Shown here piece by piece: positions 25,205 to 36,626 of a stretch of 43,666 bases of DNA. Below the pieces are notes generated by a model. It ran no database searches. It was given only the letters and a program-made list of their open reading frames with translations, and was not told the DNA's origin. Numbering within the stretch: the stretch's first letter is position 1; each line of letters starts with the position of its first letter. Source of the DNA: Rhizophagus sp. LPA8_4_AMF. Taxonomy: Eukaryota; Glomeromycota; Glomeromycetes; Glomerales; Glomeraceae. Where the stretch lies: contig JADRCO010000204.1 of the NCBI GenBank assembly GCA_021464525.1, positions 1 through 43,666 on the forward strand. The letters run 5' to 3'. A program made the translations under genes and the position numbers.

Positions 25205-25479
25205 TTAATTTTCTCGTACTTTCTTACAAAATTTTAACATCTTATCGTCAGTCCGAAAATATTGATAACACGGTGAATTCATATGAATTTTATAACGCTT
25301 TTCTTTTATCTCGGTCCCGTCATCACTGATAACTAAATTACGTATATTTAAAAATTTTTTTTTAGATATAGGAATTTATAAATAAATACAGTATACAAAA
25401 TATATGTCTTACCCGGAACTCCCGTTGAAATTGTTATCAAAGAAATTATTAAATAAAGTAGAATTATTATCGATTTCAT
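25205..25479 (-). CDS. small secreted peptide, candidate effector or signal
   Basis: Two exons on the minus strand: 25479-25413 and 25332-25205, separated by an 80-nt intron with donor GTAAGA and acceptor ATTTAG. The product is 64 residues. It starts MKSIIILLYLIISLIT, a textbook signal peptide with a likely cut after ISTG near residue 20. The mature part has about 44 residues, including KEKR at about 32-35 (a possible Kex2-type site) followed by YKIHMNSPCYQYFR and a second cysteine in KFCKK. Two cysteines could form one disulfide. The donor splits a Val codon and the phases join cleanly. I do not recognise the family. Small secreted proteins are common symbiosis candidates in these fungi, but that role is inference. 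Confidence 0.6.
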
Positions 25480-26169
25480 GATTATTATTTTATTAATTAT
25501 TTTGTTATTTTATTTTTTTAAAAAAATTTTTACCACAAACTGTCAAAGTTTTATGATTTATGGTGCGATGGTACGTTAAATCTGCGACAATTTATACAAA
25601 AAAAAATTTTTTCAAACTTGGTATTTATCTGTTTACTTCTTTTAGAAATCTTTTTAAAACTTGTTTAGAATTCTGCTACATAAACAGTAATAACGGTGGT
25701 ATACAGATAACATGCATTCTTATTTGCTTTTTATATGCAACAAGTATTATTGTATTACCAGTGACGATCCCATATTTTTATCAAACAAACTAGCAGTCAT
25801 GCAATAAATTTATTAATAATAACAAAAAAAAAAATGGTTGTAAACATATTTATATTTAACCGTTAACAAATATATCAGTCAATATTTATATATAGCATAA
25901 TAATAAAATTATTTCTTAGTAGCAAGAGTTTATTATAAAATTGCATGAACGATCAACTTCAAACCGAATATCCGACGGATGATCCGCAGAAATCCGAAGA
26001 AATCCGAGGATATCCGAGGATTTTATCCGATATCCATATCCTACCTATATCCCTATATCTCCGGATGACGGGTAAACTCTAAATTAAATAGTAATCTAAT
26101 GGCGAAGCATATTATTATAACTTAATACTATATATATGATTTGTCACGTTCTTAATCTCAGAACGTCGT
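25480..26169. other. intergenic with ATCCGA-rich degenerate repeat
   Basis: At 25963-26075 the words ATATCCGA, AATCCGAGG and ATCCGATATCC recur in a worn tandem, GC-richer than the flanks. An open frame at 25560-25793 has a hydrophobic stretch but no support as a gene. Confidence 0.45.
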
Positions 26170-26292
26170 CTAATGTAGAGAAAATTTTTACTATGTTATA
26201 TATCCAAGAGATAACACATGCCCGATGTACACACTAAATCCACGATGTGTGAAGGTAGTTCCCCAAATAATAGAAACTTCTCTACATCAGAA
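26170..26292. mobile_element. possible 120-bp inverted-repeat element
   Basis: TCTAATGTAGAGAA at the left is matched in inverse orientation by TTCTCTACATCAGA at the right, with one mismatch in 14. Short and non-coding. It could be a MITE relic. Confidence 0.35.
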
Positions 26293-26313
26293 AATTTTTT
26301 TAAGCGTAATCAT

Positions 26314-26405
26314 GCGACGGGGGTGTAAACTTGTGTAAATATACGTGAGCTTGTGTAATTTCTTATGAAAATTTACGTGAACTTGTGTAAGTTACACCCC
26401 ATCGC
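26314..26405. mobile_element. 92-bp inverted-repeat element
   Basis: The ends GCGACGGGGGTGTAA and TTACACCCCATCGC are inverse complements apart from one substitution and one indel. The interior holds repeated ACGTGA(G/A)CTTGTGTAA words. A very small MITE, non-coding. Confidence 0.5.
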
Positions 26406-27648
26406 GGGACCACGAATTCTTACATCTAAGATAATTTCCGGCTGTAATATAAGAAAATTTTGGGATAGTATAACCAAGAAGTTGATCACTTACCCTAATC
26501 CATTTACCCTAATCCATACTTATTTAATCTTAAACTCAGTTACATTTGATTTATAAATTATTATTCAACTATGCTTTATATTTATATCTCGCAGATAAGT
26601 ACGAGAAATTAAGGGTCGGTGGTTATATCATAATATCTCTAATGAAAATGCACAATCGAGGAGCGAGATAGAACAATCTGTCATTTCGTCAAAGAAATTA
26701 AGTAAAGAATTACGCATGTGATTTTGATTTTTTTCGATTTAATCAAAAATATTATCTTTTGAAAGTTATGGACAAGGGAGTGACAAGGGTATACATCCCA
26801 TGAATAAATATGACCATGAAAGTGCCAACAGATATCGGCACCCTTATTATCGAATGGGAATTTTATATATAATGAGAATTTAGATAAAACAGCTGATTAA
26901 TGTTCTGTATTATTTAATGGCATTAGAGTTTTAAGTATATATCCAGATTCTATATCAAACTTTAAATCATTTTTTACCATAAAATCATTATAATTAGCAT
27001 GCCATTATTTTAAATTAATTATTTATAAATTTATTTATCAGTTAAATTAAATAATTGGAATTTTTTACACTGCCAAAAAATCATTAAAGAAAAATTACAA
27101 TAACAGATAACAAGTTTCTAATAGAAACTTTCATATGATAATAATTTGCTTTTGTAATATTAAAATGGCGTTATATTTTTATATTGCACTTTAATAAAAT
27201 CGCATTTATTACTATATTAATTTTACTAATATATTTAATATATTAAACAAAACCCGAAACAGAATTCGTTTAAATTGAAGACTTTTTTTTTAAGTATGAT
27301 CCTTTGTATTGTTACATCTTTTGTACTACGTTGAGTTAGTTGTAGAATGTGAGCTTCACATGAAAGGCAATTACGAGCTAGTGATTCATCAAAGACATGT
27401 TCAAAATAGTAGTTAGCGAATTAATTGGCTCTGTCTTCATTATTTAGGATAGAAAGAAACAATACCAGCAATATTTTCAAGAAAACTATAATCGCTGAGT
27501 ATTTTCTAAATCCAATCTTATGAACTCGGAGATTCTTTTAAAGATTTTAATCTATAGAATGAAAAAAGTTGCCATTTATGTGATTTAAATAAAAGAAGGA
27601 AAAATGCTTTTTTTTACAAAATGAATATAAAATAGGAAATGTCAAAAA
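26406..27648. other. AT-rich intergenic stretch
   Basis: No supportable gene. AT-rich throughout, with only short random frames. Confidence 0.5.
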
Positions 27649-28052
27649 ATCGCCGCACGGTGATCATCGCCGCACCTAAAATGTTTTTTTGATTTTAAAA
27701 TTTTCGACTAAAATACTGATCTGTTCATAATATAAATAATAATATTATACGTAAATTTATGAGTAGAACAAGTTTCTCTTAAGTCAAAAAGGTCGTTTTT
27801 CAGATAGTTTTTGAGAAAAACTGCATTTATAAGCAAAACGTTTTTTTGATCTTAAAAAAAATTTTTTTTAACAAAATTTTCAAAATTTTAGTGTGGTTGA
27901 TATTTAATTACATTTGTTTTACTTATTTATTATTTAAATTTATTTAAATTAAAATTTTTTTAACAAGTGATTTTTAACTCTGGCCGAAATTATAATTTTT
28001 GGCCAGAATTAAGCGGTGAAAATCGCCTGCGGCGATAATCACCTGCGGCGAT
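27649..28052. mobile_element. 404-bp element with doubled ATCGCCGCA ends
   Basis: Each end carries the word ATCGCCGCA twice about 18 bp apart, in inverse orientation at the two ends (27649-27675 and 28023-28052). Internally, CTGGCCGAAAT and TTTTTGGCCAG form a second inverted pair. Non-coding. Doubled sub-terminal motifs suggest paired transposase-binding sites. Confidence 0.6.
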
Positions 28053-28295
28053 ATTTAGCAATACTCTATAAAATACATTTTAATGCTTTCTATTTAGCAT
28101 ATTTATAAAAAAAAATTATTATGTATAAAATATTATTATTTTTGTTAATTCTCATATTGTAAGCGGCGGTGTGTACATTTTACTGTAGTGTAACCAATAT
28201 TGTACCTTTTTTTTCCGTTGCAAAAAGTTCGAAATGATAGCTTAAGGGATTAACCTAATACATGAGTACAACGGTAACACAAATATGCGCTCTTT

Positions 28296-28303
28296 TATAT
28301 AAA
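28296..28303 (+). promoter_or_regulatory. putative TATA box of the second kinase gene
   Basis: TATATAAA lies 128 nt before the start codon at 28424, matching the position of the TATA box in the paralogous kinase at 957. Confidence 0.4.
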
Positions 28304-28423
28304 TTACAAATTACGTTCAACTTCTTTTTTTTTTTATTTTACGTATTAATAATTCTGAAATTTACTTTAACTTATATATAGCTAAGATTACAATTATAAA
28401 CCATATAATCTTAATTAATTATC

Positions 28424-30299
28424 ATGGCAAAGAATTTATGGAAAAATATTAATTATGGTTATTATCAGGTAATATCAGATATTGTAATATCACATTATAA
28501 TAAATAATCATAATAATAATAAATGTTTTACTTAAATAATAATTTTTTGATTATTAAAGCTCCATGTCACAATTTCTACTATTGATTCAGAAGATGCAGA
28601 CGAAAGAATAGTTTATATGGAAGATTTAGAAAAAAGAAAACAAGTATATGGAATATGTGGAGAATGTAAAGAACCTGGCACAGGAGAAAATTGGTGTCAA
28701 ACCTGCAATGCTAAAAGATTTAAGAATAATTTTAAAAATTGGACTAGTGGAAACAAAAATATTGATGAATTTATACAACAATCACAACTTAATGCTTTAC
28801 ATTTTTATAATTATCTTGAATGGATACCTTTTGAAAAATTTCGAAATATCACTTATATTACGGAAGGTGGTTTTGGTAAAATATATTCAGCTGAATGGCC
28901 TGAAGGAAATATCGAATATTGGGATATTGAAAATCTAGAATGGTATAGATATAAAGGCTATAATAAATATGTATTGAAAAGTTTAAATAATTCTTCTGAT
29001 ATTAGTTCTGATTTTTTAGATGAGGTAATCTAAATTTATTTTGTTTTAAATTTATATTTTTGCTTGATTTATTTGTTAACAAAATTATTCCTTTTTAATG
29101 AATAGGTTAAATATTATCTCCAGATTCACCTTTTTATTGTTGTTCGATGTTTTGGAATAACTCAAAATCCAAATACTAAAGAGTATATGATGGTTTTAAT
29201 GTATTGTGAAAATGATAATTTAAGAAATTATTTAAATAATTCTGAATACATAGATTATGGAAAAAAGATTTATATTTTAAAAGATATTGCAGAAGGACTT
29301 CTTGATATTCATAATGCTGGAATAGTTCATAAAGATTTTCATTCAGGTAATATATTATTTAAAGCTGTTCCGTTTATAAGTGATTTAGGAATGTGCCAGC
29401 CCGCAGACAAGCAATCAGTTAAAGAAGGAATTTATGGAGTGTTACCTTATATGGCACCAGAAATTTTACGTGGATTTCAATATACAAAAGCAGCAGATAT
29501 TTACTCATTTGGAATAATAATGAACGAGTTACTTTCTGAAGAAACTCCTTATAATGATATTCCTCATGATGAATTTTTAGCTATTAAGATATGTAAAGGA
29601 TTTAGACCAAAAATTTCTGAAGATACACCAAAGTTCCTTGCGGATTTAATAATTAAATGTTGGGACGCTGAATCAAAAAATAGACCAACAGCTAAAGAAT
29701 TGTATCAAATATTAACAAAATTGTACAAAGAGAGATACAGAAATAATGAAATTAATTCTCAAATAGAGGAGTGTGATAAAATTGGAGAAAATAAATTCAA
29801 AAACAAATCAAGTAAAAATAAACTCAAAAGTATTCAAACACATCCACAAGCAATTTATACTAGTAGACTTTTAAATTTTAAAAATCTTCCAGAACCTGTA
29901 AATTCTTCAGATTTATCATTTTTTCAATCTAATTCTGCTGGTAATTTAACTTAATTATTTTAACAAAATTTTATTTTGTATTACTAATCATTTATTTACT
30001 TTAATATGTACAGATACTAATACTCAATCAGAGTCAGCAAATCCAAGTAAGTGCTTCTACCAATAATTACTATAATTTTTACATTCATATTTATTAATTA
30101 CTATATTATTAATTTATAGTCTCAGAATGCTTGGACGTCCAATTAAGCGAATTAGGTAAATATTATTTGTATAATGTATTTATATATTTTAATACATTTG
30201 CAATATAATTAATCTAATTAAAATTCTTATAACTGATTTATTTGTTTTTTAATAGACCTCAATGAAATTTATCAAGATAATAAAAATGATATTGAATGA
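28424..30299 (+). CDS. protein kinase with N-terminal CxxC knuckle, intact
   Basis: Six exons: 28424-28468, 28560-29024, 29106-29940, 30014-30046, 30120-30155 and 30256-30299, all phases consistent, giving 485 residues. The N-terminus has two CxxC pairs (CGEC, CQTC). The kinase domain has TEGGFGKIYSAEW, the lysine in YVLKS, HKDFHSGN with catalytic Asp247 (codon 29334-29336), SDLGMCQPA in place of DFG, and APE in YMAPEILRG, then ADIYSFGIIMNELLS. All catalytic residues are present. Three tiny tail exons add the acidic tail SECLDVQLSELDLNE and end in NDIE; ignoring them gives a false stop at 29952-29954. It resembles the tyrosine-kinase-like proteins massively expanded in Rhizophagus. The tail and knuckle suggest a signalling role with partner docking; substrate unknown. 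It is paralogous to the gene at 957 and the pseudogene at 20355. Confidence 0.9.
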
Positions 30300-30976
30300 A
30301 TTTTCCTTGTAGTCTTCTAAAAAAAACGTATTATAAGTTAGCTTCATTAACATATTTTTCTTTTATCGGTATACTTTTATATTTGATACTTTGATTTTTT
30401 TAATCTTTATATAATTATTAACATTTGTATTTAAGATCATTTTTATATGAATAAATATTTCAAATTTTTATTTATTGGACATTTATTATTTGATTGCTTA
30501 ATGTAAAACTGTATGATATAATTATCACATATTATTATGCAATATTACGTATACAAATGTAACTACAATGGATTGAATAATGAAAATAATAAATTATACG
30601 ATGAAAACAGGATTGTTAGTAGAAAATTGATAGAAATACAATTTTCTGTATATAATTTATGATTTTACATCTTATGCAACTATTTTGCTAATGATATAGC
30701 ACGTTTGTTATGTTACTTGCATATCGTATATTATATAAATGATCTTTTAATTATTCATTTATGAAAAAAAGTATTCTGTTGTAAATAATTTACTTTTTAT
30801 TATACGATATTTTCATAGCAAATAATTAATATATCTCATAATTTTTATTGTATACATATAATGAAAGATTAACATTTTTATCAAAAGATCTAATTATTTT
30901 TTAATTTCAGTCTTTTTGAAGCCATTTCAGAGCCATATCAAATGAACGTATTTTTGGTTACAAAAGCTGATAGATA
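30300..30976. other. 3' flank and AT-rich spacer
   Basis: AT-rich downstream sequence of the kinase. No gene or repeat recognised. Confidence 0.5.
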
Positions 30977-31742
30977 TTGGAATCGATTAAGGTTTATCCG
31001 ATTAATTAATTAATTAAGACGGTTAACCAATTGAGGTACTCAAAAATTGGTTAATCGATTAATTAACTGAATTGGTTGAAAATGCAGAACATCTCAAAAA
31101 TATTTTTACCTTTTTTTTTTAATATATTAAGTTAAATTGACATTGAATTTGTAAAAAAATAAACAAAAAATTATTTAAATTTTTTTTAAAAAAAATAAGC
31201 CTTTGTCTTATATTCATCTTTATAAAGTGGCTATTTGACATGGTGATAATGAACTAAATGATGATTTTTTGACTATAAAAATGTTGAAAATTGAAGAATC
31301 TTTATCTGAGTCGCCAAAGCTTGCATATTTCACTACTCTTTCTAAAAGGTCATCATTTTTGGTTGGAATCAAAAACTAATAGTCAACAGCAATAAACGAA
31401 AATTCTTTTTACAAAGAAATTCAAAAATATATTGATACGTTTCGCACTTGCTGCTAATGAGGTAATATTTTAATTAAATAATTGAACCGTTATCTTATAG
31501 TAAATAATAAATTTTTACTTATTAAATTTAGCAAAAAAATAGATTAAATTTTTTTTTAATACCTATTTATAAATTCTGTAATTATATAAATCAGTAAATA
31601 TATTTCGCCACATTAATTATGGCGCAGCAAATGTCACGAATTAGACTATGACGGGTTAAAATTGTTAAAATAGATAGAAAAATTTGTCACTCGGTTAATA
31701 GCCGATTATTAATCGGTTAAGGTTTTTTATGATCGATTCCAA
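30977..31742. mobile_element. 766-bp hAT-like non-autonomous element
   Basis: TTGGAATCGAT stands at both ends in inverse orientation (30977 and 31742). It is followed inward by AAGG/AACC words and several GGTTAATCGATTAAT copies. The interior holds a short coding-like stretch near 31272-31380 (MLKIEESLSESPKLAYFTTL) of unknown origin. The end style resembles hAT-related repeats common in these genomes; that family call is from memory. The target duplication is not clear. Confidence 0.5.
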
Positions 31743-31959
31743 ATCTTTACAAAAGCAAAAATTTCAGCAAAATCTATTATGAATCTAATTGTAAAACATT
31801 CCAGATATAGAAAATGGAAAGAATATTGACAATAGAGGATGCAAAAAAATTTTCAAATTTTTTATTTTAATTATCTTACAATACTAAAATATTTCCAGTA
31901 CTTAGTATTAGTAGTTTTAATTAAAATATTAAAGCAATTCAATTTGCTTGCATTAGTCG

Positions 31960-32765
31960 GCCAACAGGATAATCCGAATTTTTTTACGAAGATTTGGAAT
32001 AATTACACAAAACTAAAAGCAAATGAAAGATTGAAAAAGCATTTTCTAAAGAATATTTTTAGATACTACGAAAACAAACATTTAAGTAATATTTATAAAA
32101 TCGGTATTGGAAAGTTATCGTGCAAATTGGAAAATTCAGAACAATATTTATCGTTGAATTCCTTTTTTAATCTTGATGACATCATGCAAAGAAAATTGTT
32201 TTTTAGGCACAAATATACAATATATAATGCAAAGGTTTAATATTCATATATAAATTTGTATTCTAATCTAGCCCAAGCTTCAACGTGATATATAATTTCT
32301 TAATAACATTATTAGATTTTAGGGAATTGCAAAATTTGACTTAGGTATGATAAATTATCGATGAAAATATTTAAATTAATTTTATCAAATGTAGTTATAA
32401 TTGAGTAGAGTTGATTGTTCCTTTATTCATCACTAAATGTTTATTCAAAAATTATTTACTGGTAATGGAATACACTGATTCTGGTACCCTTAAAAATTAT
32501 TTGAAGGAAATCTTCTGACATGCCAATTAGATCATGTTGTGTTTACCATAAGTTTAAATTTTAATATTTAGTAATTAATTTATTAATAATAAATTACAAT
32601 ATATTAAAAAAACATACCAACTAAATATATATAATATTAAAAGTTACATCGTGATTTGGCAATTACTTCATATTCAAAATCTTTAAAAAGTTTATTTTAT
32701 ATTTAATATATATTATTCACTCTAGTATCCGATTTCGGAATGTCAAAAAAATTGTATTGACTTAA
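31960..32765 (+). pseudogene. decayed kinase of a second subfamily
   Basis: The longest open part, to 32240, ends with NIYKIGIGKLSCKLENSEQY and then LSLNSFFNLDD. This corresponds to a glycine loop (GxGGFGKVYxA) and the lysine strand ALKSFFNLDD of another Rhizophagus kinase subfamily, with the ATP lysine now Asn. Further on are NYLLVMEYTDSGTLKNYLKE at 32448-32507 (hinge), KLHRDL at 32640-32657 (catalytic loop) and VSDFGMSK at 32726-32749 (DFG). The order is right, but frames, spacing and intervening segments are lost. Confidence 0.7.
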
Positions 32766-34154
32766 AATGATTCAGTAGACAAAAAAAGAATAAAAACACA
32801 ACGCAAATATCTTATTTAAAAATGAAAAAAAGCGATATTTAAATGTTGACACATTACTCTGCTACTGTAAGTTTTTACAAAATAATTTGCAACTCTCTCA
32901 CCGTTTAAATTATTAATCCATTGCCTTTATTCCACTATCAAATGAATCAGAATTCATGAAAGATACCGATTACCGACCACGGATACAGTAAGATCATGGA
33001 AACTCAGTCTCTTGTTTCATAAATTTAATTCACAATGAATCCGATCCATTCCAAATCTTTGTCACATTCAATTATTGCAGACATTCTCATTCTGTAAATT
33101 TTACCTACAACCTGTTAAAACGAACCTAATTACTACGACGCAATATTTTTTAACTTTTAAGTACAACATATACTTTATTACGAACTGGAAAGTAGCACTT
33201 TCGAATAATCATTGCATACGGTAACGATTACGTGAACTTCACTAATACAATCTCATTTTTCATTAATATATTTTTTTTTCCTCCATAAAAATTGAATAGG
33301 CATTTATTATTTACATCGTTTCGTTTATAATCAGGTTGACAAAAGTCCGTAAGTTAAATTTCTATCGCATTCTAAATAAAATTTATCGCGTTTCAAACTT
33401 ATTTATTTTTATTTTATATATCGGCAAATAAATAAATTTGAGAAAATGTTACAAATTTCTTGAAATCTTGACATTATGATATTAAACATGGTAAAATGAT
33501 AAACCAGTAAATTTTATGACGCTTGATTGCGGAGTTCCTGTCTAATAAAAGAAAATACGTAATTTTTTTAAAAAAAATTCAAACAAGTCAATTTACTTAT
33601 ATGGTTTTATAAAAGTTTTTTTTTTTTTTTTTTTCATTAAAATAATAGTATATCGAAATTTTCAAGTTTTCATTAATAATATCGTTGATTTTTCACCTAG
33701 GATATAAAACTATTGTATAAATAAATAAGTATACATATAATAATGTTATACTAAAAAAGATACAAACATAATTATAGTAACTTTGTTAAAAATATTAGTT
33801 TAGAGCCTCCATCAATTTAGACTTATCATCCAATATTATTTTCATTTAGATCAGATCTATTTTTAATAGTTAAACAAAATTAGAGATGAGAATATCAATA
33901 AAAATTATAACTTACTATTAATATAATTATAATATTATCACACCAATCATTAATGGGTGCAATACTTGGATTTGCTGATGCTGATGGAATGATATACGGT
34001 ATATATATAAATTAAAGTTTGAATAATTTTTCCATAATAAAAAATGAATCTTTACCTGATTTAATTCGAATTGATAATGATGAAGATAAAACCGCAGAAT
34101 TTAATTATCCTGAAAGATTTTTGAAATTTAAAATTTTACTGGTATATACTGCCT
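32766..34154. other. AT-rich intergenic stretch
   Basis: No gene supported. A short readable stretch near 33952-34140 (MGAILGFADADGMIYG; DNDEDKTAEF) may be a worn coding fragment, but I cannot place it. Confidence 0.4.
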
Positions 34155-34495
34155 GAAGGTGAGTTTTAGTACTTTCGGACTTATTTTTATTTGATCTGGT
34201 TCTTAATTTTTTTTATGTTCCACCAATTGAGAACGAATTTCACTATTGGATTTCTTACTTTCTCTATCCCAGTTTTTAAAATCTGATACAAATCATTAGC
34301 GGTTGGTTTATTTTCTACTTTGGCATCCCAACATTTCATAATTAAATCTACAAGAAATTTTGGAATATTCAGAAATTTTTGTAAGTCCTTTACATATTTG
34401 AATAGCTAAATATTCATCATGAGGAATCACTTATATATACACTTGTACCATATAATATATTACCTGAATGAAAGTCCTTTATATTAATAACAAGT
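34155..34495 (-). pseudogene. inverted fragment of a CxxC-type kinase
   Basis: On the minus strand YKDFHSGNILYG (catalytic loop) is followed almost at once by VIPHDEYLAIQICKG, so the activation segment and helix F region are deleted. Then WDAKVENKPTANDLYQILK and SNSEIRSQLVEHKK continue in other frames. These match successive parts of the gene at 28424. Confidence 0.7.
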
Positions 34496-35424
34496 AAGTA
34501 TAGCCATTAATGATAAAAGTAATTGTAAGTTTTAATTTTTAGCTACAGAATGTCTTTGATTATAAATTGAAATTGACGTGAATAATTGTGATGAATTATT
34601 TTATCCAATATTATTCATTTATTCTCCTGATTGATCTGTTTAATTTATTTAAGGCGGCAAATGAGAAAAATGAAAATAATTGTTATTGACAATTTTTGTC
34701 GTAATGATTTCAAATAATGAATATTATTATCCATATTAAAGTAATATAGTCAATAATAATAAACGTAATAATTTAACCAAAATTAAATCGTTTTAGCCAA
34801 GAATTTAATTTTCTTAGACGTAAGATTTGAAGTAAATGGTTCAAATTTGAATGCCTCAATGTAACAAAATAAAGTTTCATTATTGCCAATTAATAAAATA
34901 CACTCACATTAATTAAATATACAAATAATATTTTATATGATGAATTGATGATAAATATGTTAAAACGTGATATTATAGAAATTTAAGAATATTACTCATT
35001 GACAATTTAATCCTGAATTTATTAAAGCCAATATATATGTTTAATAGACTGCCATTTTAATCACATACAATTCCATTTTCTTTAGAGTAATTATTAGTCT
35101 TATATCAAGTCCAAAAACATATTTACATATTTAATCGATAAATATAAGAACGTCTTGGAAATGTAAAGAAAAATAGGTATATATTTGGATACTCTTAAAT
35201 TTGTAGCCTAATTTTCATTGCTTAAGCAATGTTACAACCCTCTCATAAATCTCTACTTGAAATAAACGGGTCTCTCAATATCGTTAAAATCATTAGATAT
35301 GTTGGCGGTAATCGATCTTTTAATAACCAAGAATTGCTGTATTATATGGAAATTATATTTTCTTGAGCGTAAAAAAAAGAGGTTCTCACTACATTATTAA
35401 GAAATCAATAATGTAATAATTAAA
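34496..35424. other. AT-rich intergenic stretch
   Basis: No gene, repeat or element recognised. Confidence 0.5.
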
Positions 35425-35586
35425 ATGTCAGGTGTAAGTCACGCAAGTGAAAATCTTACAGCTGAATGGGCTGATACTGGGAAGATAGTATGGTTAAAAT
35501 AAACAATGGAAGAACGTACTAAATATCATCAAAAATATTGAATGTATAAGGAAAAAATCAAAATTTCAATGAAGCATAAAAAATAA
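35425..35586 (+). pseudogene. short broken coding stretch of unknown family
   Basis: ATG at 35425 opens MSGVSHASENLTAEWADTGK, then IVWLK and a stop, but the same frame continues TMEERTKYHQKY, a second stop, and MYKEKIKISMKHKK to a final TAA. The composition looks coding across both stops. It is either a pseudogene or the first part of a broken gene. No family recognised. Confidence 0.35.
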
Positions 35587-35636
35587 AAATAATTTGCCAT
35601 TCTAATGTAAATTATACATCGAGATGATGTACAGTA

Positions 35637-35964
35637 GTATATACTAGGAAACGGAAACCGTTGTAAGTCCGGAGCGAAGAAAAAAATTTGCGATTTCATT
35701 TGGATGACATCACGTGAGAGTCAGTAAAATTCACGTGATCGGTCATTTTTCATAGTGCGTAGTCCTCCTTCGCTTCGCTCTGGACAATTATATACTAGGA
35801 ATGTGAACCATTGTAAGTCCTGAGCTTTATTTAATAAATTGGAATATCCGCGATACAGCGATACAGAGGCAAATTTTAATGGTGAAAATCACGTGAGGGA
35901 CAGAGAAACACCCGTGACTTCAAATTTCGACATACTATAGTGTCCTTCGCTACACTCAGGACAA
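35637..35964. mobile_element. tandem pair of palindromic MITEs
   Basis: Two adjacent units, 35637-35789 and 35790-35964, each start TATATACTAGGAA, then TTGTAAGTCC(G/T)GAGC, and close with the inverse (GCTCTGGACAA; ACTCAGGACAA). Both carry TCACGTGA-like words inside. They differ at many positions, so the duplication is old. The TCGCT..C(T/A)GGACAA end is a style I associate with dispersed Rhizophagus repeats. Confidence 0.65.
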
Positions 35965-36626
35965 TAATGTATTAGAGATGCGTGAAATAACGAATTTTTA
36001 CCCTTTACAAATTTTTTTTTTTAATACAATCAAATTCACATGATCCAAATATTGCGCCTTGCGCCTCATTTTCTGTAATATATATATTAGGCTTAAAACA
36101 TTAATGCAGGTACAGTATTACTAATTAACAATCAATCAATCAACTAACTCAATCTTGTTAAAAAAAACATGAATTACTTTCATTATAAAATTAAAAAAAT
36201 TCCAGTAATGGTAATTGTTAGTTCGTTTAACGTTCCACAATCATTCATGTAATCACGTAACAAAGATTTATTAATAATATGTAATATCTCCCTGCATGAA
36301 TTCGCTAACTTTAATCAAAAAAAAGCAATCCCGTAATAGAGTTTTAATTCGTGAGTCAAGACATTGAAATGTGATACGAATGGCAAAATTTTTTTTTTTT
36401 TTTCTAAAAGAACATTGTATTGTACAAAAGATACAAATTAATAATAAATAATTCAAAATTAATATTTATCTTATAAAAACGATTTTCACTTACGGGATCC
36501 CGGATTTATTTATTGAATTAAATTAATTAATTTATATTTATTGAAATTATATAAATCTTAATTTCTTAAATTAAACTTAATTTAAAGGAATACATTATTA
36601 TCCGTATATTTCTTATAATTTTTTTT
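35965..36626. other. AT-rich 3' flank of the methyltransferase
   Basis: No supportable gene. AT-rich with homopolymer tracts; the small minus-strand frame at 36271-36456 has no recognisable features. Confidence 0.5.
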
